From the NCBI RefSeq assembly GCF_001690275.1, contig NZ_LZGW01000045.1, forward strand, positions 248,001-312,000: DNA of 64,000 bases, written 5' to 3'. Shown piece after piece: positions 37,906 to 46,021 of this stretch. This DNA comes from Gilliamella sp. WF3-4. Lineage in GTDB: Bacteria; Pseudomonadota; Gammaproteobacteria; Enterobacterales; Orbaceae. A program made the translations under genes and the position numbers. Position 1 is the stretch's first letter. Every line of letters begins with the position of its first letter. The notes under the pieces are model-generated. The model had not been told where the DNA came from. It searched no databases and saw only the letters and a program-made list of their open reading frames with translations.

Positions 37906-38310
37906 ATGAAAAAACATACTGAAATTGCTGTAGGTATTATTCGTTCACAAAATTGTCAAATTTTTATTACCCAACGCGGTGAAGATTCCCATCTAGCGGG
38001 ATTTTGGGAGTTTCCTGGAGGGAAAATAGAAGCAGGAGAAATACCCTATCAAACCCTACAACGTGAAATTGCTGAAGAAGTTGACATTCATATCCACCAA
38101 GCCCAATTCTTAAAAACAGTCGAACACAGTTATGATGATCGCGATATTACTATCTATGCTTATTTAGTAGAAGAATGGGATGGTGTTCCTTTTGCAAAAG
38201 AAGGGCAACCCAGCCGTTGGGTAGATCAGCAAGATTTAAATGCTGATGAGTTCCCTGATGCTAATCGACCAATTATCGAAATGCTTAAAAATTTGGATAA
38301 ACAAATTTAG
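37906..38310 (+). CDS. mutT: 8-oxo-dGTP diphosphatase MutT
   Basis: 134 residues (129 in E. coli). It hydrolyses oxidised dGTP before it is misincorporated. The Nudix box is complete: GGKIEAGEIPYQTLQREIAEEVDI (G-x5-E-x7-REUxEExGU, about 38-60). The N-terminal VGIIRSQNCQIFITQR and GFWEFPGGK match MutT. Its position after secA is the enteric arrangement. Confidence 0.95.
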   Translation: MKKHTEIAVGIIRSQNCQIFITQRGEDSHLAGFWEFPGGKIEAGEIPYQTLQREIAEEVDIHIHQAQFLKTVEHSYDDRDITIYAYLVEEWDGVPFAKEGQPSRWVDQQDLNADEFPDANRPIIEMLKNLDKQI

Positions 38311-38649
38311 CCCATTTATAATGATTTAGTTTTAATTGCCTTTCTCATTATGCAATCTTATGTTTTAATGTGAGGGTATTTTTAATTTTTCATTATAAAT
38401 TAATATGCCATATAGAACTACATAACAAGAGAGTTATACTGTGCACATTACTATCAAATTAAACTTTTAACCATAAACCGAAAGTCTTAAGCAACAAACT
38501 GAACAAAAACATACTAATCATATATTTTTATGGAAGATTAATTATGTGCTAGGAAACAAAATTTACATAATATATAATGCCGAGAATTTTTAATGTTACT
38601 TATCATTAAAAATTACATTGTTAAAAATAATATTAAGGTTTTAATTGTT
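38311..38649. other. Gene-free AT-rich gap
   Basis: 339 bases with no supported gene, RNA or clear regulatory motif. It presumably holds the promoter of the small DUF4177 gene. Confidence 0.5.
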
Positions 38650-38865
38650 ATGAAAGAATATAAGGTAGTTGTTTTCCAAGAAGGCGCATTGTCTTCATTA
38701 CTTTTAGGCTCAGCGAATGCTAACGAGGTTAAATTTTCCGAATTTTTAAATCAAAATGCTAAAGATGGCTGGCGTGTAGTGACGATGGAAAAAGATATGC
38801 GTCGTTTATTTTTATTTTGGAAAAGGGAAGCCTATTTAATTGTAATGGAACGTGAACGCAACTAA
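38650..38865 (+). CDS. DUF4177 family small protein
   Basis: 71 residues starting MKEYKVVVFQEGALSSLLLG. The pattern YKVVVF...FLNQNAKDGWRVVTMEK...REAYLIVMER is the DUF4177 fold core (strand, helix, GWRVV strand, final strand). The function of this family is unknown; there is no signal peptide. I chose the ATG at 38650 with AAGG upstream rather than 38593, because the extra 19 codons are Ile/Lys-rich and unlike the family. It stands alone between mutT and a convergent EamA-like gene. Confidence 0.8.
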   Translation: MKEYKVVVFQEGALSSLLLGSANANEVKFSEFLNQNAKDGWRVVTMEKDMRRLFLFWKREAYLIVMERERN

Positions 38866-38899
38866 GCTTACCTCTATAGGGGATAAGCTGATACCAGAT

Positions 38900-38940
38900 T
38901 GGGAGACACAATATATCTATTAATTATATTGTATCTCCCA
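38900..38940. terminator. Long hairpin after the DUF4177 gene
   Basis: TGGGAGACACAATATA (38900-38915) and TATATTGTATCTCCCA (38925-38940) pair over 16 positions with one C-A mismatch and a 9-base loop. A shorter hairpin (AGCTTACC/GGGGATAAGCT) lies just before it at 38865-38889. Between convergent genes these probably end transcription from the left. Confidence 0.6.
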
Positions 38941-39028
38941 CTAAATATGCTTAGTTAAGCCTAATCAATTACTATATTACCTATTGTCAAAAAGCTTAAG
39001 AAAGTACTACGCTTCAGTATAAAAAATT

Positions 39029-39412
39029 TTAAGTATTACGATTTAATTTTTGTTCTGCCAGAGCTAAAAAAACAATACCAATAATAATGAATAGCCCACC
39101 AAGCATACGTATAAATGCAATTGGCTCATCAAATGCAATAGCCGAAACCAACATTACCGTAACTAACTGTAAATGAGAAACGGCAAAAGCGGGGCCTACA
39201 GGTGCTTTTTTTAATAATATCATCCATGTGACAAATGCTCCAGTATACCCAATAATTACCAAATAAACCCACCTATGAGTAAAAATACGGATAAACCAAT
39301 CAATGCTCATTTCAAGGGGCATCGCCGATAATGCGGTTAACTTAAAGCTTGTTTGACCAAACGTATCAAAAAACAATAGTAAGATAAACCCAATAATATA
39401 AAATTTTTTCAT
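39029..39412 (-). CDS. Small EamA/SMR-like membrane protein, second of a pair
   Basis: 127 residues with four predicted membrane helices (about 3-20, 42-66, 72-92, 98-120). GQTSFKLTA near the start and PVGPAFAVSHLQLVTVMLVSAIAFDEPI resemble half-size EamA/ArnE-type transporters. Its ATG overlaps the TAA of the preceding gene by one base (TAATG), a strong sign of coupled synthesis. Like ArnEF or SMR pairs, the two may form a hetero-dimeric exporter or lipid-linked-sugar flippase. The substrate is unknown. Confidence 0.72.
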   Translation of the reverse strand: MKKFYIIGFILLLFFDTFGQTSFKLTALSAMPLEMSIDWFIRIFTHRWVYLVIIGYTGAFVTWMILLKKAPVGPAFAVSHLQLVTVMLVSAIAFDEPIAFIRMLGGLFIIIGIVFLALAEQKLNRNT

Positions 39413-39777
39413 TACGTAAGTCCAACCAAAACTACGCCTATCGTAATAAAAAGGATACCAATAAGACGAAAGCTCGTCAGATGTTCCTTAAATAAAATCC
39501 GACCAGCTAGCATAACAGTAATCATATTAAATGATCCCAGTAATATTCCTTGAGATAATGGCACTGAGCTTAAAAAAGCTAGCCAAAAAATACAGCCAAT
39601 AAAGTAAGCAGCAAAACCTAGCCATAACCAATAATTACCAAAAAGTTTTTGCCAATAACGCAGGCCTTGCGTATCTTTGGAATTAATCGCTGCATATTTA
39701 AATGCAATTTGCCCGACAGTATCGCAGGCAATATTAATTAACCAAAGAGTAATGATCAAGATTGACACTGTTGACAA
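39412..39777 (-). CDS. Small EamA/SMR-like membrane protein, first of a pair
   Basis: 121 residues with four membrane helices. The motif GQIAFKYAAIN is parallel to GQTSFKLTA of the next protein, and PLSQGILLGSFNMITVMLAGRILFKEHL is the conserved EamA half-repeat. The only plausible start is TTG at 39777 or GTG three codons later; both lie inside the 3' end of zur, giving about a 20-base overlap. Overlap with zur puts this transporter pair in the zur operon and raises the possibility of zinc-linked expression. Function is not established. Confidence 0.7.
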   Translation of the reverse strand: MSTVSILIITLWLINIACDTVGQIAFKYAAINSKDTQGLRYWQKLFGNYWLWLGFAAYFIGCIFWLAFLSSVPLSQGILLGSFNMITVMLAGRILFKEHLTSFRLIGILFITIGVVLVGLT

Positions 39778-40190
39778 AACCCATGTATTTCTAGCACACT
39801 ATGTTTGATTAAAAAATCAGATTGCTGTGCTAAATTTTTGAATTGATATTCGATATCTTGTGAATGTTTTTCGATGATCTGTTGGCATTTATCGCAAATA
39901 AATAAAATTGAAATATGTTCGGGATCTTGGAAATGTGGACAAATAATATAGCTATTGGTGGACTCCACTTTATGAATAAAACCTTGTTCAAGTAAAAATT
40001 CAAGTGCACGATAAATTGTCGGTGGTTTAGCCTGTGGTTCACTGACTTTGAGCAGATCTAAAAGATCGTAGGCACTCATTGCTTTATTTGCTGTCAGCAT
40101 TATATCTAAAACAGTTCGACGTTGTGTCGTCAGTTTCGTACCTCGATTTTTGCATAAAGTTTCGATCTTTTCAATTAGCAGGTTATGCAT
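39756..40190 (-). CDS. zur: Zinc uptake regulator Zur (Fur family)
   Basis: 144 residues from the ATG at 40188-40190, preceded by AAAGGAAA. The winged helix contains TTQRRTVLDIML and SEPQAKPPTIYRALEFLLEQGFIHKVES, nearly identical to enteric Zur. The dimerisation half has FICDKC and the terminal FCQQCQ cysteine pairs for structural zinc. It represses zinc uptake genes when zinc is sufficient. It overlaps the downstream EamA-like gene and follows ratB closely. It is shorter than E. coli Zur, lacking the His-rich tail. Confidence 0.94.
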   Translation of the reverse strand: MHNLLIEKIETLCKNRGTKLTTQRRTVLDIMLTANKAMSAYDLLDLLKVSEPQAKPPTIYRALEFLLEQGFIHKVESTNSYIICPHFQDPEHISILFICDKCQQIIEKHSQDIEYQFKNLAQQSDFLIKHSVLEIHGFCQQCQS

Positions 40191-40485
40191 TCGGTTTCCT
40201 TTGCCTTTCGTCATTGCTTTTTTGAGCGGCTTTTCTTCGTCTTATTTCTTTTGGATCATTGATTAATGTTCGGTAGATTTCAATCCGATCCCCATTTTTA
40301 ACCAGTTCATTAACATCGCAACGTTTTCCGTAGATGCCAACTAAATTTTCATCTAATTTAATTTGACATTTTGATAAGATATTGGATTTTTTTATTGCTT
40401 GCAAGATGTTTGTTTTTTCGTCAACTTCACAATCAATAACTGTTACATTATTTGGTAATGCATAAACAATTTGAATATTTATCAT
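40183..40485 (-). CDS. ratB: RnfH-family ubiquitin-like protein RatB
   Basis: 100 residues from the ATG at 40483-40485, one base after the ratA stop. MINIQIVYALPNNVTVIDCEVDEKTNILQAI and VGIYGKRCDVNELVKNGDRIEIYRTLINDPKEIRRRKA are the RnfH/RatB beta-grasp pattern. The function is uncertain; it is conserved beside ratA. The longer open frame to 40521 is disfavoured because it would overlap ratA by 35 bases. Its 3' end overlaps the zur start by 8 bases. Confidence 0.92.
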   Translation of the reverse strand: MINIQIVYALPNNVTVIDCEVDEKTNILQAIKKSNILSKCQIKLDENLVGIYGKRCDVNELVKNGDRIEIYRTLINDPKEIRRRKAAQKSNDERQRKPNA

Positions 40486-40486
40486 T

Positions 40487-40915
40487 TTAATATATTTGCC
40501 TTGCTCTTTGTGAAAACGCATTGACCATATTAGTCATCAACTCTTTAAATATGGGAGTAAAAGCAATATCTAATAACTTATTTTTAAACTCAAAATCTAA
40601 GCTAAAACTAATTTTACTTTGACTTTCACTTATTGAAGTAAATTGCCATTTTCCCGACAGGTATTTAAATGGTCCTTCAAGCAATTTAATATCAATAGAA
40701 TGTGGTTGATTAATTAAATTTATTGTAGTAAAAGCTTTTTTAAAGCCTAATTTTTCAACTTCAATAAACGCAGTCAACGTATTATCTTGTTTGCTAATAA
40801 TACCAGTTGCGATACAATCGGGAACAAATTCGGGATATTTGGTAATATCATTGACTAAACTAAACATTTGTTCTATAGAATAAGGTTCAATAACCTCACG
40901 AAAAACATGTGCCAT
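40487..40915 (-). CDS. ratA: START/Coq10-domain protein RatA
   Basis: 142 residues. EPYSIEQMFSLVNDITKYPEFVPDCIATGI and the C-terminal helix SLDFEFKNKLLDIAFTPIFKELMTNMVNAFSQRA are hallmarks of the Coq10/RatA lipid-binding fold. E. coli RatA was reported to block 70S ribosome assembly, while homologues bind quinones; which applies here is unknown. It is divergent from smpB and leads the ratA-ratB-zur-transporter row. Confidence 0.93.
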   Translation of the reverse strand: MAHVFREVIEPYSIEQMFSLVNDITKYPEFVPDCIATGIISKQDNTLTAFIEVEKLGFKKAFTTINLINQPHSIDIKLLEGPFKYLSGKWQFTSISESQSKISFSLDFEFKNKLLDIAFTPIFKELMTNMVNAFSQRARQIY

Positions 40916-40982
40916 AAGAAATTAAATAAAAAAATAAAATTAGTAGCATATAATATCATGTAACTCTATAATATAGCATATT

Positions 40983-41465
40983 ATGACTAAGAAAAAATTA
41001 CACAAGCCGGGTGCGGCAACTATAGCTTTAAATAAACGCGCACGCCATGAGTACTTTATTGAAGAGGAAATTGAGGCGGGCTTATCTCTGCAAGGTTGGG
41101 AAGTGAAATCACTACGTGCGGGAAAAGCAAATATTAGTGATAGTTATGTTTTGCTTAAAGACGGTGAAGCATGGTTATTTGGGGCTACTATTACACCACT
41201 TAATGTCGCATCAACTCATGTTGTATGCGAACCTATGCGTAATCGAAAATTATTATTAAACGAAAGAGAGCTTAATTCCTTATTTGGTCAAATTAATCGC
41301 CAAGGTTATACGGTTGTTGCCCTTTCGCTTTATTGGAAAAACGCTTGGGCAAAAGTAAAAATTGGTGTTGCCAAGGGTAAAAAAGAGTACGACAAACGCA
41401 CAGATATTAAAGAGCGTCAGTGGCAAGTTGACAAAGCACGGATTATGAAAAACGCTAACCGTTAA
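40983..41465 (+). CDS. smpB: SsrA-binding protein SmpB
   Basis: 160 residues, the same length as E. coli SmpB. It partners tmRNA in rescue of stalled ribosomes. [37 protein letters not shown] and the C-terminal [15 protein letters not shown] are conserved. The tmRNA gene often follows smpB, but here a LacI-family gene follows convergently and no tmRNA is seen. Confidence 0.97.
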   Translation: MTKKKLHKPGAATIALNKRARHEYFIEEEIEAGLSLQGWEVKSLRAGKANISDSYVLLKDGEAWLFGATITPLNVASTHVVCEPMRNRKLLLNERELNSLFGQINRQGYTVVALSLYWKNAWAKVKIGVAKGKKEYDKRTDIKERQWQVDKARIMKNANR

Positions 41466-41481
41466 TAATATGAGCATCGCT

Positions 41482-42480
41482 CTAACGGTGGCGTATAATT
41501 TGTGGTTTGATAAAAAAAGCTTTGTTTTTTAATTCTTTGAATTTAAGTAGAGCATCAATTACATCGACACAAGTGTAAGCCATGCTTTGAAAATCTTGAG
41601 CAATAGTATCAATTGGATAGTAAGAATAATTCAGATAAATATTATAATCATAAGAACATAAATAGATTTGTTGTGGTTTAACTTCCACTTCCACTAAATA
41701 GCTAAGCACTTCTTGTAATATATTACATGAAGGAGTAAAAATAGCCTTTGGCAGTCGTCCTAATTTTTTGTGAAGCTGTTTGAGTAATTCATATCCTTTA
41801 TTGGGACAATAGTCATCACTCACTAACCATTGTGAGTTAACGCTTAATCCAACCTGTTGAAGACCTTTTTTAAAGCCTTGCAATCTGGCTTCTATTGAAG
41901 TTAATTGTGTATCACATCCAATGAAATAAAATTCGTCTAATTGTTTAGCATATGGATAAATTAACTCTGCAACAGAGTGTAATGATTCACTCGTGATAAA
42001 CGGCAATGAAGTATCTTTAATATAACGATCGAAAAACAATACTGGCGTATTTTGATTAATATCAACATAAAACTCATCACTATTTAATGAAGTAACAACG
42101 ATCATAGCATCAACTTTTCGTTCAACTAAGTTTTGTGCCACTTTAATTTCTATTTCTTTATTATAATGACTACAAGTTATTAATAATTGTATGTTTTTTT
42201 GCCTAAATGAAGATTCTAAATAGTGCAGAAACATAGAAAAAAAAGAATTAGACATGTCTGGAACTATCACGCCTATGGTATCCGTACTATTTGCTTTAAC
42301 CAGATATTGGCGAATATGGGCTTGATCACTGTACTGTTCTGCAATGGATAGAACACGTTGCCGTGTTTGTGTTGAAATGCGATATTTTTTATCTCGTTTA
42401 TTAAAAATATGGCTGACGGTCGTTGCCGACACGCCAGCCAAACGAGCAATATCATTGATTTTTAATTTATTACTCGCCAT
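41482..42480 (-). CDS. LacI-family transcriptional regulator of the GH172 operon
   Basis: 332 residues. An N-terminal helix-turn-helix (KINDIARLAGVSATTVSHIFN, about 6-26) and a hinge with RISTQTRQRVLSIAEQ resemble sucrose/fructose-type regulators (ScrR, Cra). A periplasmic-binding-protein-like sensor domain (about 65-330) follows. AAGGAG precedes the ATG. It is last in a leftward operon after a permease and a glycoside hydrolase, with only 20 bases after the hydrolase stop, so it likely senses their sugar and controls the operon from the region upstream of the permease. Confidence 0.88.
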   Translation of the reverse strand: MASNKLKINDIARLAGVSATTVSHIFNKRDKKYRISTQTRQRVLSIAEQYSDQAHIRQYLVKANSTDTIGVIVPDMSNSFFSMFLHYLESSFRQKNIQLLITCSHYNKEIEIKVAQNLVERKVDAMIVVTSLNSDEFYVDINQNTPVLFFDRYIKDTSLPFITSESLHSVAELIYPYAKQLDEFYFIGCDTQLTSIEARLQGFKKGLQQVGLSVNSQWLVSDDYCPNKGYELLKQLHKKLGRLPKAIFTPSCNILQEVLSYLVEVEVKPQQIYLCSYDYNIYLNYSYYPIDTIAQDFQSMAYTCVDVIDALLKFKELKNKAFFIKPQIIRHR

Positions 42481-42500
42481 AGCACTATCTCCTTTATATA

Positions 42501-43619
42501 TTAACGAGGAGTGCGTAGTTGTTTATTAGGAAATATTGGGTTGCTATTAGCCGAAGGGTTTTGGTACCAATACGCAACACTAGCAATATCGTCACAACGC
42601 TCATATAATCTTATATCATCGTTACCTATTTGTTGAAATGCAAGTTTAATATTTTTGTGAAATGCAATGGGATCAGGTAAATGCCAACGATATAGCCCAT
42701 GCATTGGTAGAGCATCATCACCAAAACCGTGTACAGGATTAGCGTCCCCTGTTTGAAAAAAGTCACGAGTTGCATCACGTTTAGTTTGATAAGGATACCC
42801 CATAAATAACGTTTGGAAGCACTTAGCTGATGGGCGACCTTGGCTATCACGATTATGAAATGCCCATGCTCCACCAAAATAATCTTCAGATCCTGTTGAA
42901 TGTTGAGTTGGATATTCGCTATCATCATCAAGGTAAAACTTAAACTCTCCTTCTCCCCACCAGTAACGTTCCAAAGCGGTTAGAGCTAAGTAAGTACCGA
43001 CATAATAACCATGTCCTTCGATATTATCTAATAGCACATAATCTTCGGCATAATTAGTTACTCGTTGCCTACGCCATTGAGCATGAAAATAAAGTGGAGC
43101 CTCAAATGGTTTTGGCATTAAGGCATAATTAATAGTAAAGAAGAAATGCTGTAGATCAGCTTCATGTTCATTTTGAATTTCAATTCTCGCTTTTTTATTA
43201 AATGGCATTCTAAAATAACTATTAAATCCCCCTGTAGGATTAACTACGATTGGCATTGAATTAATATCACATCTTGCCCCAAAGCCATTACAAAAGAAAT
43301 CACCAATCGGGCTTTCGACTGATGGCACTGATTCATCATCCCAGTAAATGCGAATAACAACATCACGTAACACAAAACTACCGCAATGTGTTCTATCAGT
43401 TAAGGTAAACCACATATGACGAATTTCTGCAGGTCCTGAAATTTCGGCAATAGTGACTGTTTTACCAGCAGGAATTGAAATGCATCCCTGTCCTTTACGG
43501 CTTGGACCTAAAATGCTTGCTTTCATGCAAGATTTACCTTTTTCTCCTGTCATATTTTCTGGCGAAATGGTTCTAGTCTGTTCAAAGTGAAATTGTGTTA
43601 CTGAATTATATATGTTCAT
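42501..43619 (-). CDS. GH172 (DUF2961) glycoside hydrolase
   Basis: 372 residues from the ATG at 43617-43619, preceded by AAGGA. The DUF2961 jelly-roll pattern is clear: PAGKTVTIAEISGPAEIRHMW, VVIRIYWDDESVPSVESPIGDFF, WWGEGEFKFYLDDD (about 220-233) and STGSEDYFGGAW (about 241-252). The acidic residues in the last two are the likely catalytic glutamates, by analogy with Bifidobacterium alpha-D-fructofuranosidase/difructose dianhydride hydrolase. No signal peptide, so it acts on imported sugar. It is flanked by a disaccharide permease and a LacI regulator. Other GH172 activities (alpha-arabinofuranosides) remain possible. Confidence 0.88.
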   Translation of the reverse strand: MNIYNSVTQFHFEQTRTISPENMTGEKGKSCMKASILGPSRKGQGCISIPAGKTVTIAEISGPAEIRHMWFTLTDRTHCGSFVLRDVVIRIYWDDESVPSVESPIGDFFCNGFGARCDINSMPIVVNPTGGFNSYFRMPFNKKARIEIQNEHEADLQHFFFTINYALMPKPFEAPLYFHAQWRRQRVTNYAEDYVLLDNIEGHGYYVGTYLALTALERYWWGEGEFKFYLDDDSEYPTQHSTGSEDYFGGAWAFHNRDSQGRPSAKCFQTLFMGYPYQTKRDATRDFFQTGDANPVHGFGDDALPMHGLYRWHLPDPIAFHKNIKLAFQQIGNDDIRLYERCDDIASVAYWYQNPSANSNPIFPNKQLRTPR

Positions 43620-43671
43620 TATCAATCCTTACTAACGTTTATAAAATGCAATTTGTTAAAACTATTTATAT

Positions 43672-44916
43672 TTAAATAATTTTTTTATTTATGTATTTTG
43701 CTTTTTTATCACCGCATAAAAAGAAAATAGCAAAAATCATAAATCCTAAAACGACTAACCCAAGATGATTAAATGTTGTTGATGCACCATTGGTATCGTA
43801 AAAATCACCGACAAGAGTAGAAAACAAAATAACACCAACAGAGCCTGCAACCTGATAACCGATTAAAAAGACGGTTGCTGAAAGACGAGCATTAAAATTA
43901 ATATCAATATATTTAAATACGGAAACTAAAATGGTAGAAATTTCTAAACAGTGCATAAGCTTAATGATTGAAATAATGGCAATACTACTAACATGCCCTG
44001 TGAGGAAGATGCGAGAAGCTGAAATAAATGCCGCAAAAATCAAAGCATTTTTTGCCCCAACACGATTTACAACAAATGGCACACAAAACATTACAGCAGC
44101 TTCTAGAAAAACTTGAAACGAGTTCAAGATACCATATAAGCGATAGCCATCATTTACATCTTCAAATTGCTGAGTAAAATAAACAGGAAACAATTGCTGA
44201 TCATAGATATTATAAAGACTATAGGTACCAAGCACATAAACAACAAATATCCAGAATTTTTTTAGCGCAAAGACAGACATAATTTCGTTAAAACTTAATT
44301 TGTCCTTTTTCTGAAAAATCGCTTCTGATGATTTGCTTAAATCTGGTTTAAAATTAAAATTTAGAATCATAAAACAGATTCCTACGACTGATGCAGCCCA
44401 GAAATTCAAATGAGGATTTATGCTAATCAAAATACCAGCAATAAAAGTACCTACAGCATAAGCAATACACCCCCAAGTGCGACATTGACCAAATTCAAAT
44501 CCAAATGCTCGGCTAATTTTTTCACAATAGGAGTCAATTAACCCCATTCCAGCAACCCAACCAAACCCCAAAAAGAAACTACCAAAAATAACGCCGATAT
44601 AAAAACTATGCCGTAATAGAGGTTCATAAACATAAATTAATGCAGGAGCAGCACAAGTAATAATGATACTTTGAAACCAGACAAGATGTTTTTTCAGAAC
44701 TAATTTATCCTGATAAACACCATATACAATCATAATAATTAGTGAAATAAAATAGTTAAATGAATAGATAATACCAGTTTGTTTTGCGGTTAAACCAATT
44801 TCTTTGCTTAACCATATGGCATAAAAAGAAAAAACAAAACTACCTGCAGCGTAATACATAAAACTGTAACAGGAAGCGAACCAATAAGTTGGCTTGTTAT
44901 AAAATGCAGTTGTCAT
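43672..44916 (-). CDS. Oligosaccharide:H+ symporter (LacY/CscB family, MFS)
   Basis: 414 residues with 12 membrane helices. YWFASCYSFMYYAAGSFVFSFYAIWL, FEFGQCRTWGCIAYAVGTFIAGILISINPHLNFW and the acidic/aromatic pattern resemble sucrose permease CscB and RafB of the LacY family. AGGAT precedes the ATG. It is first in the operon with the GH172 enzyme and regulator, so it should import that enzyme's disaccharide. Sucrose alone is less likely because no sucrase is beside it. Confidence 0.86.
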   Translation of the reverse strand: MTTAFYNKPTYWFASCYSFMYYAAGSFVFSFYAIWLSKEIGLTAKQTGIIYSFNYFISLIIMIVYGVYQDKLVLKKHLVWFQSIIITCAAPALIYVYEPLLRHSFYIGVIFGSFFLGFGWVAGMGLIDSYCEKISRAFGFEFGQCRTWGCIAYAVGTFIAGILISINPHLNFWAASVVGICFMILNFNFKPDLSKSSEAIFQKKDKLSFNEIMSVFALKKFWIFVVYVLGTYSLYNIYDQQLFPVYFTQQFEDVNDGYRLYGILNSFQVFLEAAVMFCVPFVVNRVGAKNALIFAAFISASRIFLTGHVSSIAIISIIKLMHCLEISTILVSVFKYIDINFNARLSATVFLIGYQVAGSVGVILFSTLVGDFYDTNGASTTFNHLGLVVLGFMIFAIFFLCGDKKAKYINKKII

Positions 44917-45244
44917 AATTTATCCTATAAAGAGTGAACTACTGCAATTGAGTATGCAGAGCTAAAAATTTAGCTTTAAAAGGTTTATTGGATAAATGTG
45001 ATCAACATCAAAATTATTTTATTAACTTAGATAAGAAAAATTATTGTGGACAACTTTATTTGTAAAAAAATAATAGGTTAAAAAAAAGGAGTAAAAATTT
45101 TATAGAAAGAAATAAAACATTATATTTGACTAAATTTTGATATAAGCCGATAGGAAAAATTTTTATGATCTTATTAGCGTTATTTTATATACAAAATAAC
45201 GCTAATATATTACGCATTGACACATTCCGTGATGTCATAATAGG
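44917..45244. promoter_or_regulatory. Control region of the permease-GH172-lacI operon
   Basis: The 328-base gap holds GCTAAA-AA-TTTAGC (44961-44974), an inverted repeat of the type bound by LacI-family repressors, and a CRP-like site TGTGATCAACATCAAA (44997-45012). Both lie 45-100 bases upstream of the permease start. This is consistent with repression by the operon's own regulator and activation by CRP. Both assignments are inference. The right end of the gap contains the hairpin downstream of lolA. Confidence 0.5.
45174..45205. terminator. Perfect 13-bp hairpin downstream of lolA
   Basis: TTAGCGTTATTTT and AAAATAACGCTAA are exact inverse copies around ATATAC, 40 bases after the lolA stop. 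In the leftward direction a T-rich stretch follows only after about 15 bases. A terminator is likely. Confidence 0.65.
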
Positions 45245-45841
45245 CTAACGTTGATCATCAATAGTAACCCCTGTTGGTGGGGTAAATTTAAATTTATTTA
45301 AATCAACTTTACCTAACACTTGGTGAGACAAGTCATAAAAACTACGCTGACCATCTTCTTCAATTATCGTAAAATTTGAGATCATGCCAGTTGGTAAAAC
45401 TGAAATGACAAAGTCTTGATTAGAACCATCTGTGGGTTTAAGTGTAAATGAATTCTGCTTACGTGTTACATTATAAGCATTCCAAATCGGATTATGGTTA
45501 TCAGAAATAAGTAACATTAAACGATTATCAACGGCTTTTTTCAAACTCATGACACTCACTTGTTCAACTGCTGGCGTATAAACCCAAAGATTTTCACCAT
45601 CTGAGATAATTGATGTTACATCAGGGTCATTCATTGTCCAATTAAAATAATAAGGCCTTGTTACCCATAAATCGCCTTTTCCTTGTTGAACAAGTTGATT
45701 ATCGGCAGTTTTTACATCCTGTGAAAACTGTGCATAAAAGCCATCAATTTTATCTAGGCGTTGTTGTAATACTTCTTTATCGTTTGCCCATGCTGACGAC
45801 ATACTAACCAATAACCCAATTAATAATAAAAATTTTTTCAT
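45245..45841 (-). CDS. lolA: Outer-membrane lipoprotein carrier protein LolA
   Basis: 198 residues. A signal peptide (about 1-19, ending AWA) is followed by the LolA fold: LQQRLDKIDGFYAQFSQDV, GKGDLWVTRPYYFNWTMNDPD and IISDGENLWVYTPAVEQV. It ferries lipoproteins across the periplasm from LolCDE to LolB. It is divergent from rarA with a 180-base gap; in E. coli the two genes are neighbours. Confidence 0.96.
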   Translation of the reverse strand: MKKFLLLIGLLVSMSSAWANDKEVLQQRLDKIDGFYAQFSQDVKTADNQLVQQGKGDLWVTRPYYFNWTMNDPDVTSIISDGENLWVYTPAVEQVSVMSLKKAVDNRLMLLISDNHNPIWNAYNVTRKQNSFTLKPTDGSNQDFVISVLPTGMISNFTIIEEDGQRSFYDLSHQVLGKVDLNKFKFTPPTGVTIDDQR

Positions 45842-46021
45842 GATAAATCCTTATGTTTGAGTCCTAGAAAATAACTGTATTCTAAAAAAACTGTTAAAAA
45901 ACTAAATTTAAGTGAGAATATTAGCTTTTTTCGATTTATGCGGAAAGCTATTTTCTTTTTCACTTATTGATTAACAAGTATATAATACGTTTAATATCGC
46001 GAAGAATGGATACAGTGTATC

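Noticed and set aside
40183-40915. ratA-ratB as a toxin-antitoxin pair
   Set aside because: Although once described that way in E. coli, RatA is a conserved START-domain protein and RatB an RnfH-like protein; nothing here shows antitoxin function.
41466-42480. A tmRNA gene after smpB
   Set aside because: Only 16 bases separate smpB from the convergent LacI-family gene, and no tRNA-like end is present.
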